Part shown: in pieces, positions 1 through 8,470 of the stretch | How the letters are laid out: each line of letters starts with the position of its first letter | How positions within the stretch are numbered: position 1 is the first letter of the stretch | NCBI GenBank assembly: GCA_963703745.1 | Contig: CAVPFL010000002.1 | Location: 1,054,001-1,118,000, forward strand | DNA: 64,000 bases | Reading direction: 5' to 3' | Source: AP-15 sp963703745 | GTDB taxonomy: Bacteria > Pseudomonadota > Alphaproteobacteria > ATCC43930 > CGMCC-115725 | Notes under the pieces: model-generated | What the model saw: only the letters and a program-made list of their open reading frames with translations | What the model was told of the DNA's origin: nothing | Databases searched by the model: none | Made by a program: the position numbers and the translations under genes

Positions 1-370
1 CGCTGATGTCGGTCTCCACGCCCTGACCGACGCGGTGCTTGGAGCCCTCGGCGCCGGCGATATCGGCATGCACTTCCCACCGAGCGATCCGCGCTGGCGT
101 GGGGCCTCCTCCGACCAGTTTCTTCGACGCGCTGCCGATCTCGTCCGCGAGCGAGGGGGTGTGGTCGCCGCTGTTGATGTGACGATCATCTGCGAGCGGC
201 CCAAGATCGGCCCCCATCGCGCGGCGATGATCGCCCGGGTCGCCGCAATCCTCGGTGTTGCGCCCGACCGCGTAAGCGTCAAGGCGACAACCACTGACGG
301 GCTGGGCTTTACCGGCCGCGGCGAGGGCGTCGCCGCCCAAGCGGTCGCCACAGTGCGCCTGCCGCTCTGA
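1..370 (+). CDS. ispF: 2-C-methyl-D-erythritol 2,4-cyclodiphosphate synthase, C-terminal part (5' end outside window)
   Basis: This is the C-terminal ~120 residues of IspF, which closes CDP-ME 2-phosphate to MEcPP in the non-mevalonate isoprenoid pathway. The frame is open from the first bases. It reads DVGLHALTDAVLGALGAGDI, then the family segments around HFPPSDPRWRGASSD and KATTTDGLGFTGRGEG. In many alphaproteobacteria IspF is the C-terminal half of a bifunctional IspDF protein, and the neighbouring pgpA and cinA genes fit that arrangement. The IspD half cannot be seen here, so the fusion is inferred. The stop lies 26 bases before pgpA. Confidence 0.93.
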   Translation, partial: ADVGLHALTDAVLGALGAGDIGMHFPPSDPRWRGASSDQFLRRAADLVRERGGVVAAVDVTIICERPKIGPHRAAMIARVAAILGVAPDRVSVKATTTDGLGFTGRGEGVAAQAVATVRLPL

Positions 371-396
371 GACCGCCTGTTCGCCGCCCCCTCGGC

Positions 397-873
397 TTGC
401 CGTTCAGGCATCCGGCGGTGCTGCTCGCCACCTGGTTCGGCACGGGCCTCCTGCCGATCGCGCCGGGGAGCTGGGGATCGCTCGCCGCGCTGCCCTTCGC
501 CTGGGCGATCCGGAGCCATTTGGGTACCACCGGTCTGGCCGTTGCCACCGTGATCGTCTTCGCCATCGGCTGGTGGGTAGCGGCGACCGTCGCGAAGGCG
601 AGTGCAATCGAGGATCCCAGCGCGGTCGTGATCGACGAAGTCGCGGCGCAATGGCTGGTGCTGCTGCCGGCACCCCTCGACCCCCTCGCCTACGCCGTGG
701 CTTTCCTGTTGTTCCGAATTTTCGACATCTGGAAGCCGTGGCCGGTGAGGTGGGCCGACCGCCACGTCAAGGGTGGTCTTGGCATCATGCTCGACGATCT
801 CCTGGCGGCGGTCTACGCTGTCGTCCCGGTGTTGGTCCTGGTCGTCGGCGGAGCCTTCGATGTTCGAAGCTGA
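397..873 (+). CDS. pgpA: Phosphatidylglycerophosphatase A
   Basis: PgpA is an inner-membrane phosphatase that converts phosphatidylglycerol phosphate to phosphatidylglycerol in phospholipid synthesis. The 158-residue product opens with the family signature WFGTGLLPIAPGSWGSLAAL. It also carries the acidic motif VIDEVAAQW near residue 77 and the RIFDIWKPWPVRWADR segment near 107, with hydrophobic stretches between them. The first codon is TTG at 397; no better in-frame start precedes it after the ispF stop. The 3' end overlaps the next gene by 14 bases, which suggests coupled translation. Confidence 0.93.
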   Translation: MPFRHPAVLLATWFGTGLLPIAPGSWGSLAALPFAWAIRSHLGTTGLAVATVIVFAIGWWVAATVAKASAIEDPSAVVIDEVAAQWLVLLPAPLDPLAYAVAFLLFRIFDIWKPWPVRWADRHVKGGLGIMLDDLLAAVYAVVPVLVLVVGGAFDVRS

Positions 874-1351
874 AACTTTGAGCCTCGCGCAATCGGTTCT
901 CGATGCCTGCCGAGCTCGCGGTTGGCATGTCGCGACCGCCGAATCCTGCACCGGGGGATTGGTTGCCGGGGCGCTGACGGCAATCGCCGGCTCGTCGGAC
1001 GTCGTCGAGCGCGGTTTTGTCACTTATTCGAATGAGGCGAAATCCGAATTGCTCGGGGTTGCGCGGGAAACCATCGCCGCACACGGTGCCGTCAGCGTGG
1101 AAACCGCCGCGGCGATGGCCGAGGGTGCGGTCGCTCGCGCGCCTGTGGATCTGGCGATCTCGGTGACCGGCGTTGTCGGCCCCGGCGGCGGCAGCGCCAC
1201 CAAACCCGTCGGGCTCGTCATCTTCGGCTTGGCGCGACGCAATGGACCCTGCCGGACCGAACGCCGCGTTTTTGACGGAGATCGCTCAACGGTGCGCCAA
1301 GCGGCTCTGCAGGTGGCGCTTGGCCTGCTCGCCACCGAAGCGCAAAGCTGA
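860..1351 (+). CDS. pncC: CinA C-terminal domain protein (nicotinamide-nucleotide amidohydrolase PncC type)
   Basis: This stand-alone CinA C-terminal domain of about 163 residues belongs to the family that deamidates NMN to nicotinic acid mononucleotide in pyridine nucleotide salvage. Visible hallmarks are TAESCTGGLVAGALT near residue 20, VTYSNEAKSELLGV near 55, and the glycine-rich SVTGVVGPGGGSATKPVG near 100. The open frame extends upstream to 773, but that part is in a shadow frame of pgpA. The ATG at 860 gives the normal N-terminus (MFEAETLSLAQ). No N-terminal MoaB-like CinA domain is present. The gene follows pgpA, as is usual in alphaproteobacteria. Confidence 0.9.
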   Translation: MFEAETLSLAQSVLDACRARGWHVATAESCTGGLVAGALTAIAGSSDVVERGFVTYSNEAKSELLGVARETIAAHGAVSVETAAAMAEGAVARAPVDLAISVTGVVGPGGGSATKPVGLVIFGLARRNGPCRTERRVFDGDRSTVRQAALQVALGLLATEAQS

Positions 1352-1365
1352 TTCAGGAGATCATT

Positions 1366-1908
1366 ATGGGCGGCGTCGTGACAGCGGTCAGCCGCAGTGC
1401 GGGACATACGCTGGTCAAGCCGAACGAGGACAGCATCCGGCTGTTGATGGAGCTCGGCATCGAGGGCGACGCGCATTTGGGTGCTACGGTCAAGCATCGC
1501 TCGCGGGTGGCACGCGACCCGAGCCAGCCCAATCTGCGCCAGGTGCACCTGATCCACGCTGAACTGCACGACGAGCTCAAGGAACGGGGCTTTGCCGTCT
1601 CGGCCGGGCAGATGGGCGAAAATGTGACAACCCGCGGTGTCGACTTGCTGGGACTCCCCACGGGCGCGCGCCTCCATCTCGGCGAGACGGCGGTTGTCGA
1701 GGTAACGGGTCTACGTAACCCCTGCGCCCAGCTGGACCGCGTTCAGCCGGGACTGATGGGGGCGACCCTGGAGCGAGGCCAGGACGGCAGCCTCGTCCGA
1801 AAGGCCGGCATCATGGCTATCGTGCTAGCCGGCGGCGATGTACGACCTGGGGACTCGATCCGCGTCGAGCTGCCCCCGGACCCGCATCGGCCGCTGACGC
1901 CCGTCTAA
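1366..1908 (+). CDS. MOSC domain-containing protein
   Basis: The 180-residue protein is a single MOSC domain, the fold shared with molybdenum cofactor sulfurase C-termini and YiiM-type molybdoenzymes. The conserved cysteine lies in TGLRNPCAQLDRVQPGL near residue 120, and EGDAHLG near residue 30 is another family segment. MOSC proteins are thought to bind molybdenum cofactor or carry sulfur, but the substrate of this one cannot be deduced. An AGGAGA ribosome binding site precedes the ATG by about 7 bases. It starts 14 bases after cinA and may be co-transcribed with it. Confidence 0.88.
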   Translation: MGGVVTAVSRSAGHTLVKPNEDSIRLLMELGIEGDAHLGATVKHRSRVARDPSQPNLRQVHLIHAELHDELKERGFAVSAGQMGENVTTRGVDLLGLPTGARLHLGETAVVEVTGLRNPCAQLDRVQPGLMGATLERGQDGSLVRKAGIMAIVLAGGDVRPGDSIRVELPPDPHRPLTPV

Positions 1909-2090
1909 ATCCAGGCTCACAACCGGCGGAGTGATAAGCGCCCTCTCAAATCGAGTTCGACCCGCTATCACGGAAATTTTGCTTCCTTTCCCGGGCGCTC
2001 TGTGGCTCAAAGGGGCTGCAATTTGCACGGGAAATCGACGGGGACGCCTAGCCGATCGGCGCCCACGATCGCATGAGAGGGAGGAAGGTT

Positions 2091-3353
2091 GTGATCAGCG
2101 GAGCCGCCTCGAAGAACCTCGACCGTCGGACGATAATCAAGGCGGCGGGTGCCGTCGGCGTCACCCAGTTTGCCGCGCCCTTCGTGATTTCGACGCGAGC
2201 CGCGGACGAAATCAAGCTCGGCCTCGACGATCCGCTGACCGGGACCTATGCCGAGCTCGGCAAGAACGAGCAGATCGGCTGCCAGCTAGCGATCGACCAG
2301 ATCAACGCCAAGGGCGGGATCCTTGGCCGCAAAGCTCAGCTACTGGTCGAGGATTCGACCAGCGCCGATACCGGCATCGCAGTACAGAAGGCCCGTAAGC
2401 TGATCGAACGCGACAAGGTCGATTTCTTCCTCGGCAACGTCAATTCGGCAATGGCAGTGGCTCTCGGCGAAGTGTCGAACGAGCTGAAGACGCTGCACAT
2501 CGTCACTGGAGGCCACACCGATCCGGTCACCGGCACAGATTGTCATTGGAACGTATTCCGCGTCTGCAACACGACGCGGATGGAGACCAACTCGGTCTCG
2601 AAGACATTGTTCAACAAATACGGCAAGAAGTGGTATTTCATCACCCCCGATTATGCCTTTGGCCACACGCTGCAAGAAGGCTTCGAGGCGAGCCTCAAGC
2701 AGTTCGGCGGCACCGAGGTCGGCGCCTCCCTAACGCCTCTCGGCACTACGGACTTCTCGTCATATCTGATCCAAGCGCAGGCGGCCAATCCGGACGTCAT
2801 AATCGTCCTCCTTGCTGGCCAGGACGCGGTCAACGGCCTGAAGCAGGCGGTGCAGTTCGGCCTCGATAAGCGCTTCCATATCGCCGGAGCGCAACAGGAG
2901 CTCGAAGTACTCGAAGGGCTGCCGCCCGAGGCGCGCATTGGCACTTGGGTTTTCGAATGGTATTGGGTGCAGCCGAGCGTGCCGCACGTGAAGCAATTCG
3001 TCGCCGACATTAGGAAGATCAATGGCGGCAAAGTGCCAACCTCGCGCCATTGGTTCGGCTACGTGGCCACTTGGACCTGTGCCCTCGTCGCTAATGAGCA
3101 AAGGACGCTCGACCCGGTCAGGCTTGCGAAGGCGCTCGAGAACTTCAAACTGCCGCCGGAAATCGCGCTCATGCCGTACGACACGTTCTATCGCGCCGGC
3201 GATCACCAATTGATGCCGACGCTTTATGTCGGGAACGCGGTCGAGAAGGGCTCGGAGCCGGAAGATTTATTCAAGGTAGACGAGCTGGTGAAAGGCGTCG
3301 ACGCCGCATTGCCCGTCGCCGAGACCGGCTGCCATCTGAAATGGCCGGCGTGA
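2091..3353 (+). CDS. Branched-chain amino acid-type ABC transporter, periplasmic substrate-binding protein
   Basis: This is a type I periplasmic binding protein of the LivJ/LivK and urea/amide family, feeding the permeases encoded just downstream. The start is a GTG at 2091, placed a few bases after the strong site GAGGGAGGAAGG; an ATG at 2073 in frame lies upstream of that site and is less likely. The N-terminus has a twin-arginine export signal (DRRTIIKAAGAVGVTQFAAP). The mature part begins EIKLGLDDPLTGTYAELGKN, and LVEDSTSADTGIAVQKARKL is typical of the family. The ligand is not predictable: branched-chain amino acids, amides, urea and aromatic acids are all possible. Confidence 0.9.
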   Translation: MISGAASKNLDRRTIIKAAGAVGVTQFAAPFVISTRAADEIKLGLDDPLTGTYAELGKNEQIGCQLAIDQINAKGGILGRKAQLLVEDSTSADTGIAVQKARKLIERDKVDFFLGNVNSAMAVALGEVSNELKTLHIVTGGHTDPVTGTDCHWNVFRVCNTTRMETNSVSKTLFNKYGKKWYFITPDYAFGHTLQEGFEASLKQFGGTEVGASLTPLGTTDFSSYLIQAQAANPDVIIVLLAGQDAVNGLKQAVQFGLDKRFHIAGAQQELEVLEGLPPEARIGTWVFEWYWVQPSVPHVKQFVADIRKINGGKVPTSRHWFGYVATWTCALVANEQRTLDPVRLAKALENFKLPPEIALMPYDTFYRAGDHQLMPTLYVGNAVEKGSEPEDLFKVDELVKGVDAALPVAETGCHLKWPA

Positions 3354-3399
3354 GGAGTGCAGCGGCGTCGGTGAGGGAGGGCACGCAACACACGGGTCC

Positions 3400-4266
3400 A
3401 TGACGCAGCTTCTCTTATTCAACTTATTTAACGGGCTGATCATCGGAGCGTTCTATGCGTTGATGGCGCTTGGTCTCTCGCTGATCCTCAACCTTAGTGG
3501 CGTGATCAATTTCGCCCATGGCGGATTTCTGGCGATCGGCGCTTATCTCGCCTACATGCTAATCCCCCATATCGGTTTTTGGGGGGCGCTGGCGGTCGCA
3601 CCAGTTCTGACCGCCGGCCTCGGCCTCGCGGTCGAGCGCTTTTTGATCCGTCCGCTCTATGGCCGCGATCCCTTGTACAGTCTTCTGCTCACCTTTGGTC
3701 TCGCCTTCATCCTGGAGGACGGGACTCGCTACATCTGGGGCCCGTCGACCCTGCCTTTCGCGGTCCCTGGCTGGCTGTCGAGCCCGCTCAGCAACACGTT
3801 CTTCTTTCTCACCGGCTATCGCATGTTCATGGTTGCGCTGGTGGTCGCTGCAGTGATCGGGCTGTTCCTGATCCTGAACCGGACCCGCCTCGGCATGCGT
3901 ATCCGCGCAGGGACTCTTGACCTCGAGACGGTGTCCGTTCTTGGCGTCAACACCCGCATCTTGCGGAACCTCAATTTCGGGCTCGGCATCTACCTCGCCG
4001 GCCTAGCAGGAGTGCTCGCCGCCGGCATGCTCGGATTGCAGCCGACGATTGGCAGCACGCTGATCATGCCGAGCTTTGTCGCGATCATCATCGGTGGCCT
4101 CGGCAGCTTGCCGGGTACGCTATTGGGTGGCTTATTGATCGGTGTCGCTTCGGGAATCACGACGGTGTTCTTTCCCTCGGCGAGCGAGGCGGTAATGTAC
4201 GTACTCATGGGGCTAGTCTTACTGGTGCGACCGCGCGGCCTGTTGGGCGAGGAGGGACGGTTTTAG
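3400..4266 (+). CDS. livH: Branched-chain amino acid ABC transporter permease (LivH type)
   Basis: This 288-residue inner-membrane permease has about eight hydrophobic segments. Family landmarks include FNGLIIGAFYALMALGLSLI at the N-terminus, GVINFAHGGFLAIGAYLAYM near residue 30, and the cytoplasmic coupling region around RAGTLDLETVSVLGVNTRIL near 170. It pairs with the LivM-type permease whose GTG start overlaps its TAG stop by one base. The five transporter genes run in the same direction with tiny gaps or overlaps, so they are almost certainly one operon. Confidence 0.95.
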   Translation: MTQLLLFNLFNGLIIGAFYALMALGLSLILNLSGVINFAHGGFLAIGAYLAYMLIPHIGFWGALAVAPVLTAGLGLAVERFLIRPLYGRDPLYSLLLTFGLAFILEDGTRYIWGPSTLPFAVPGWLSSPLSNTFFFLTGYRMFMVALVVAAVIGLFLILNRTRLGMRIRAGTLDLETVSVLGVNTRILRNLNFGLGIYLAGLAGVLAAGMLGLQPTIGSTLIMPSFVAIIIGGLGSLPGTLLGGLLIGVASGITTVFFPSASEAVMYVLMGLVLLVRPRGLLGEEGRF

Positions 4267-5216
4267 TGACTGCGCTCAACAAGCGGGCCGCAAACCTCGC
4301 CATCTGGCTGCTGCTGCTCGGCATGCCCTATTGGCTCAATTGGGTCGGCGGCTATACATCGCTCGGCAGCCGCGTCCTCGTACTGGCTCTCGCCGCTATG
4401 TCGCTCAATTTTCTACTGGGCTTCACCGGCGTCCTGTCTTTTGGCCATGCCGCGTATTTCGGCCTCGGCGTCTACGGCGTCGGTCTGACGATCAAATACT
4501 TGGTGCTGAACACGCTGGTCGGGATAGCTGTCGGCGTAATTTCTGGCACCATCGCCGCGGCGATTATCGGTGCTTTGATCGTGCGCCTGAGGGGCATCTA
4601 TTTCGCGATGGCAACGATCGCGTTCGGCCAGGTCTTCTATTTCATCGCCTATCGCTGGAATGGGGTTACCGGCGGCGACGACGGGCTATCCGGCTGGCAG
4701 CGCGTGCCGATCGATTTGGGATTTACCACGGTCGATATCCTCGGCAACGACAAGGCCTTCTATTACTTGATCCTGGTCTGCTTTGCCCTAGCGATCGCCG
4801 TCATGGCGGCGCTGCTGCGCTCGCCCTTTGGTCGCACCCTGCTGGCGATTCGCGAGAACGAGCGGCGCGCGCGCTTTCTCGGAATTCCGGTCGATTGGCA
4901 CATCTGGCTTTCCTGGGTGATTTCGTGCCTGTTCGTCAGCCTTGCCGGCACGCTCTACGCGCTGCTCAACAATTTCGCCGATCCCCATGATCTACGCTGG
5001 GACCAATCAGGCGATTTCGTGATCATGGCGGTGCTGGGCGGCATGCGTGTCTTTTGGGGGCCGCTGATCGGTGCAGCAATTTTTGTCGTGCTGCAGGACT
5101 ACATTTCCAGCGAGACAGCGAACTGGATGTCGTTCATTGGGTTATTTTTTGTGCTCGTCGTGTTGTTCTTCCCACGTGGCGTTCTCGGCATCATCCAGCG
5201 CAGGGCCACACCGTGA
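4266..5216 (+). CDS. livM: Branched-chain amino acid ABC transporter permease (LivM type)
   Basis: This 316-residue permease is the second transmembrane subunit of the transporter. The segment SLNFLLGFTGVLSFGHAAYF near residue 47 and the stretch RSPFGRTLLAIRENERRARF near 185 are characteristic of LivM; the latter holds the coupling helix that contacts the ATPases. It starts with GTG at 4266, sharing one base with the livH stop, and its TGA overlaps the next GTG start in a GTGA arrangement. These overlaps indicate tight translational coupling within the operon. Confidence 0.95.
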   Translation: MTALNKRAANLAIWLLLLGMPYWLNWVGGYTSLGSRVLVLALAAMSLNFLLGFTGVLSFGHAAYFGLGVYGVGLTIKYLVLNTLVGIAVGVISGTIAAAIIGALIVRLRGIYFAMATIAFGQVFYFIAYRWNGVTGGDDGLSGWQRVPIDLGFTTVDILGNDKAFYYLILVCFALAIAVMAALLRSPFGRTLLAIRENERRARFLGIPVDWHIWLSWVISCLFVSLAGTLYALLNNFADPHDLRWDQSGDFVIMAVLGGMRVFWGPLIGAAIFVVLQDYISSETANWMSFIGLFFVLVVLFFPRGVLGIIQRRATP

Positions 5217-5962
5217 GCCTGCTCGACGTCGAGAACATCTCTCGCCAATTCGGCAGCCTCGTCGCCGTCCGTGACATCTCTATGTCCGTGAAGGCCGGTG
5301 AGCTGCGGGCGGTCATCGGCCCCAACGGAGCGGGCAAGACGACCTTCTTCAATCTGATCAGCGGATTTCTGACACCCACCTCAGGCCGCATCCTATTCGA
5401 CAACGAGGATATCACGAGCCTGTTACCAGCTCGGCGCGTCTGGCGAGGCATTTCCCGCACCTTTCAAGTGACCGAGGTCTTCCCGGAGCTGTCGGTACGG
5501 GAGAATCTGCGCATCGCGGTCGAGGTGGCGGCGGGTTATAGGCTGCGGCCATGGATCTCGCGGGGAGCTGATGGCGAGATCAGCGCGCGCGTCACCGATC
5601 TTTCCGATATGGGCGGGCTGAGCGACAAGGATACCAGGCCCGTCGGCGAGCTCAGCCATGGCGACCAGCGGGCGACTGAGATCATGATGGCGCTCGCCTT
5701 GAAGCCGCGGCTCCTACTGCTCGACGAGCCAACCGCCGGAATGGGCGATCAGGAGACCTCCAACATAACCCGACTAATTCGCCGATTGCACAAGGACCAC
5801 AACCTCTCGATTGTGCTGATCGAGCACGACATGCGCGTCGTCTTCCATCTCGCCGACCGCATTATGGTCCTGGCAGAGGGTACGGTCTTGGCCGAGGGTA
5901 CGCCCCTCGAGATCGCTGCAAACGAAATGGTGCAGACCGCCTATCTGGGAAAAGCGGCGTGA
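5213..5962 (+). CDS. livG: Branched-chain amino acid ABC transporter ATP-binding protein (LivG type)
   Basis: This 249-residue ABC ATPase has Walker A GPNGAGKTTFFNLISG near residue 35, the signature region LSHGDQRATEIMMAL near 147 and Walker B RLLLLDEPTAGM near 165. The degenerate signature (SHGDQ instead of SGGQQ) is common in LivG-type ATPases. The open frame begins at 5054, but that N-terminal part overlaps livM in a shadow frame. The GTG at 5213 gives the expected N-terminus (SLLDVENISRQFG) and a 4-base overlap with livM. It acts at the cytoplasmic face with the LivF-type ATPase. Confidence 0.94.
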   Translation: MSLLDVENISRQFGSLVAVRDISMSVKAGELRAVIGPNGAGKTTFFNLISGFLTPTSGRILFDNEDITSLLPARRVWRGISRTFQVTEVFPELSVRENLRIAVEVAAGYRLRPWISRGADGEISARVTDLSDMGGLSDKDTRPVGELSHGDQRATEIMMALALKPRLLLLDEPTAGMGDQETSNITRLIRRLHKDHNLSIVLIEHDMRVVFHLADRIMVLAEGTVLAEGTPLEIAANEMVQTAYLGKAA

Positions 5963-6693
5963 GCGGCCCTTCGCTCGCGGTCGAGCGCCTCCACACCTAC
6001 TACGGTAAGAGCCACATCCTGCACGGGATCAGCATCGAGGTGCGCGAGGGCGAGATCGTCACTCTCTTGGGACGCAATGGCGCGGGCAAGACAACAACCC
6101 TGAGGAGCCTGGTCGGGCTGACTCCTCCGCGTGATGGCGCGGTACGGATCTTCGGCGAAATCACCACCGATTGGCCGCCGTACCGGATTGCCGCGCTCGG
6201 CGTCGGCTATGTGCCGGAGGGACGGCACATCTTCCCCAACCTGACAGTTGACGAGAACCTGATGGTACCGCTCGAACGACCGGGGCCATGGACGATCGCC
6301 AGAATCCATGAGCTGTTTCCGCGTCTGGCGGAGCGCCGCCGCAACAAGGGGCGTCAGCTCTCGGGCGGCGAACAGGAAATGCTGGCGATCGCGCGGGCGC
6401 TGGTTCTCAACCCCCGGCTGCTGATCCTCGACGAGCCGTCGCAAGGCCTCGCGCCGTTGATTGTGCAAGAGGTCTTCAGGGTCGTTACATCAGCGCGAAG
6501 GGAGGGCATATCGATCCTCCTGGTCGAGCAGAACGTGCGCGTTGCGACCGAGATTGCCGACCGCGCCTATGTGCTGGACGACGGGCGCGTCGTCTATTCG
6601 GGCGCGGCGGCCGAATTCGCCAAGGACGAAGAGCGCGTTCGCGCGCTCGCCGGTGCCAGCGCAGAAGCCCCGTCTGTGAGCCAGCTGGATTAA
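5959..6693 (+). CDS. livF: Branched-chain amino acid ABC transporter ATP-binding protein (LivF type)
   Basis: This 244-residue second ATPase of the transporter has Walker A GRNGAGKTTTLRSLVG near residue 38, the LivF-typical GYVPEGRHIFPNLTVDENL near 88, the signature LSGGEQEMLAIARAL near 133 and Walker B RLLILDEPSQGLAP. The GTG start at 5959 overlaps the livG stop by four bases. It is the last gene of the transporter operon; a 9-bp inverted repeat follows about 50 bases after the stop, and the next genes run on the other strand. Confidence 0.95.
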   Translation: MSGPSLAVERLHTYYGKSHILHGISIEVREGEIVTLLGRNGAGKTTTLRSLVGLTPPRDGAVRIFGEITTDWPPYRIAALGVGYVPEGRHIFPNLTVDENLMVPLERPGPWTIARIHELFPRLAERRRNKGRQLSGGEQEMLAIARALVLNPRLLILDEPSQGLAPLIVQEVFRVVTSARREGISILLVEQNVRVATEIADRAYVLDDGRVVYSGAAAEFAKDEERVRALAGASAEAPSVSQLD

Positions 6694-6741
6694 GGACCTC
6701 CTTCACACGGCGACAACGGTCGGTGCGCTTCTGCCGGGAGC

Positions 6742-6770
6742 GCTTTGGTCAGGAGAAAGACGACCAAAGC
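6742..6770. terminator. Inverted repeat between convergent operons, possible terminator
   Basis: A perfect 9-bp inverted repeat (GCTTTGGTC and GACCAAAGC) flanks an 11-base loop, in the gap between livF on the plus strand and ratA on the minus strand. Its place between two converging transcription units suggests a bidirectional terminator. There is no run of T after either arm, so intrinsic termination would be weak and the assignment is tentative. Confidence 0.4.
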
Positions 6771-6872
6771 AGGTCCGCGAGTGCATTTTTCACCGTCGCC
6801 GAGCACGCTTGTGGGCCCGAGGCTTGACCGGTGGGTACCTAAGCCGCGGAGCAATCGGGCGGCGCCGACCGC

Positions 6873-7337
6873 TTAAACCGCCGCTTGCCCGGCTCGGCCG
6901 GGCGCCGGTGCCCCGTAGAGGTCGCGGGCGCGTTTTTCGAAGGCGCCGACCATGCGACGCACTGCCTCGCCGAACAGTACTTCGATCATCTTCTGCATCA
7001 GGCGCGATTTGAATTCGAAATCGACGTAGAAATCGATGCGACAACCGCCCTGCACCCGCTCAAACACCCAATGGTTGTTGAGGCGGCGGAAAGGCCCCTG
7101 AGCGTAGGTAACGTCGATGCGTCGCGGCGCATCGAGGGCCACACGCGAGGTAAAGCGCTCGCGAAAGATGCGGAAGCCGATGATCAAGTCAGCGACGATC
7201 AGATCGGCTCGGCGTTCCTTGATGCGCGCCGCGAGACACCAAGGTAGAAACTCCGGATAGCGCTCGATATCCGCGACGAGCGCAAAGAGCTGCTCCGGCG
7301 TGTAGGCCAGCACACGCTGCTCGGCATGCGTCGGCAT
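6873..7337 (-). CDS. ratA: RatA/Coq10-family polyketide cyclase-like protein (START domain)
   Basis: This 154-residue SRPBCC/START-fold protein begins in the family style with RVLAYTPEQLFALVADIERY and continues with PEFLPWCLAARI; further in are YAQGPFRRLNNHWVF and CRIDFYVDFEFKSRLMQKMI. Relatives include mitochondrial Coq10, which binds ubiquinone and supports respiration, and E. coli RatA, described as a ribosome-association toxin. A quinone-related role is more likely in an alphaproteobacterium. It follows lipA by 8 bases and is the last gene of the long minus-strand array. Confidence 0.87.
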   Translation of the reverse strand: MPTHAEQRVLAYTPEQLFALVADIERYPEFLPWCLAARIKERRADLIVADLIIGFRIFRERFTSRVALDAPRRIDVTYAQGPFRRLNNHWVFERVQGGCRIDFYVDFEFKSRLMQKMIEVLFGEAVRRMVGAFEKRARDLYGAPAPGRAGQAAV

Positions 7338-7345
7338 CGCGGTCG

Positions 7346-8308
7346 TCAGCCGAAAGAGGCGAGCTTGGCGGTGCGAGCCGCGCGTAACCGGGCGAAATCT
7401 TCCCCGGCATGATACGAGGAGCGGGTCAAAGGCGAGGCCGAGACCAACAGGAAACCCTTGCCGAGGGCGAAGCTCCGATAGCTGTGGAACTCTTCGGGCG
7501 TGACAAAGCGGGCGATCGCATGATGCTTTATTGTCGGTTGTAGATATTGGCCTATCGTTAAAAAATCGACCTCGGCGGCCCGCAAATCGTCCATGACCTG
7601 CAATATCTCGGTCTTGTCTTCGCCGAGACCGACCATGATCCCGGATTTGGTGAACATCGCAGGATTAAGCCGCTTGACCTGGTCGAGCAACCTCAGCGAA
7701 TGAAAATAACGGGCCCCCGGCCGAACCTCGGCATAGAGGCGCGGAACGGTCTCCAGATTGTGGTTGAAGACGTCTGGCCGGGCGGCGACAACCGTTTCGA
7801 CTGCTCCCGCCTTGTGCAGAAAATCGGGAGTCAGGACCTCGATCGTCGTGCCGGGCGCGGCGGCACGGATCGCGCTGATGGTACGCGCGAAATGCTCGGC
7901 GCCGCCATCATCCAAATCGTCCCGATCGACCGAAGTCACAACAACGTGCGACAGCCTGAGCGACGCAACCGCCTCGGCGACGCGCTGCGGCTCGTGCGGG
8001 TCGAGAAGATCGGGCCGGCCGGTCGCGACATTGCAGAAGGTGCAGGCCCGAGTGCACACGCGGCCGAGAATCATGACCGTTGCATGCTTCTGCTTCCAAC
8101 ATTCGCCGATATTCGGGCAGCCCGCCTCTTCGCACACGGTATTCAGGGCGTGCTCCCGCATCAGCCGGCGTGTCGCCTCGTATTCGGGGGAGCCCGGCGC
8201 CTTGACGCGCAGCCAATCGGGCTTGCGCGGGATCGGGTTATCGGGACGGTGGACCTTTTCGGGATGACGCGTGGAAGATGGTGTCGCGATCCCGTTTGGA
8301 AAACTCAT
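7346..8308 (-). CDS. lipA: Lipoyl synthase
   Basis: LipA is a radical SAM enzyme that inserts two sulfurs into protein-bound octanoyl groups to make lipoyl cofactors. Both iron-sulfur motifs are intact in the 320-residue product: Cys59, Cys64 and Cys70 for the auxiliary cluster, and Cys85, Cys89 and Cys92 (CTRACTFC) for the radical SAM cluster. The C-terminal RSSY motif, which supplies the serine ligand, is present as TRSSYHAG. It sits downstream of pdhABC and lpdA, whose E1-beta and E2 subunits are its targets. No clear ribosome binding site precedes the ATG; the bases there are a copy of the lpdA 3' end. Confidence 0.97.
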   Translation of the reverse strand: MSFPNGIATPSSTRHPEKVHRPDNPIPRKPDWLRVKAPGSPEYEATRRLMREHALNTVCEEAGCPNIGECWKQKHATVMILGRVCTRACTFCNVATGRPDLLDPHEPQRVAEAVASLRLSHVVVTSVDRDDLDDGGAEHFARTISAIRAAAPGTTIEVLTPDFLHKAGAVETVVAARPDVFNHNLETVPRLYAEVRPGARYFHSLRLLDQVKRLNPAMFTKSGIMVGLGEDKTEILQVMDDLRAAEVDFLTIGQYLQPTIKHHAIARFVTPEEFHSYRSFALGKGFLLVSASPLTRSSYHAGEDFARLRAARTAKLASFG

Positions 8309-8311
8309 TCG

Positions 8312-8353
8312 CTAGAAGTGGATGGCCCACACAAAGGCGTCAAGCACGCTCGC
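8312..8353 (-). pseudogene. Second, diverged copy of the lpdA 3' end
   Basis: Directly upstream of lipA the minus strand encodes ASVLDAFVWAIHF and a TAG stop. This resembles the true lpdA ending (EAVLDAYGRAIHF, TAG) at 8471-8509, with eight of thirteen residues identical. At the DNA level both copies share the 13-base string TTCGCTAGAAGTG across the stop codon. The fragment has no start codon and no upstream lpd homology that I can see. It looks like the tail of an earlier lpd gene left beside lipA after recombination or a partial duplication. Confidence 0.6.
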
Positions 8354-8470
8354 CCAGCTTCCGCGAGCGGAAATTAGGATGCAGTAAACAGTCGTATGAT
8401 GACGGTTCGATGACAGTTCGACGCGCGGTCAGGCGGCGGCAATCTTCCGCGGACGCGGCGAGCGCCTTCG

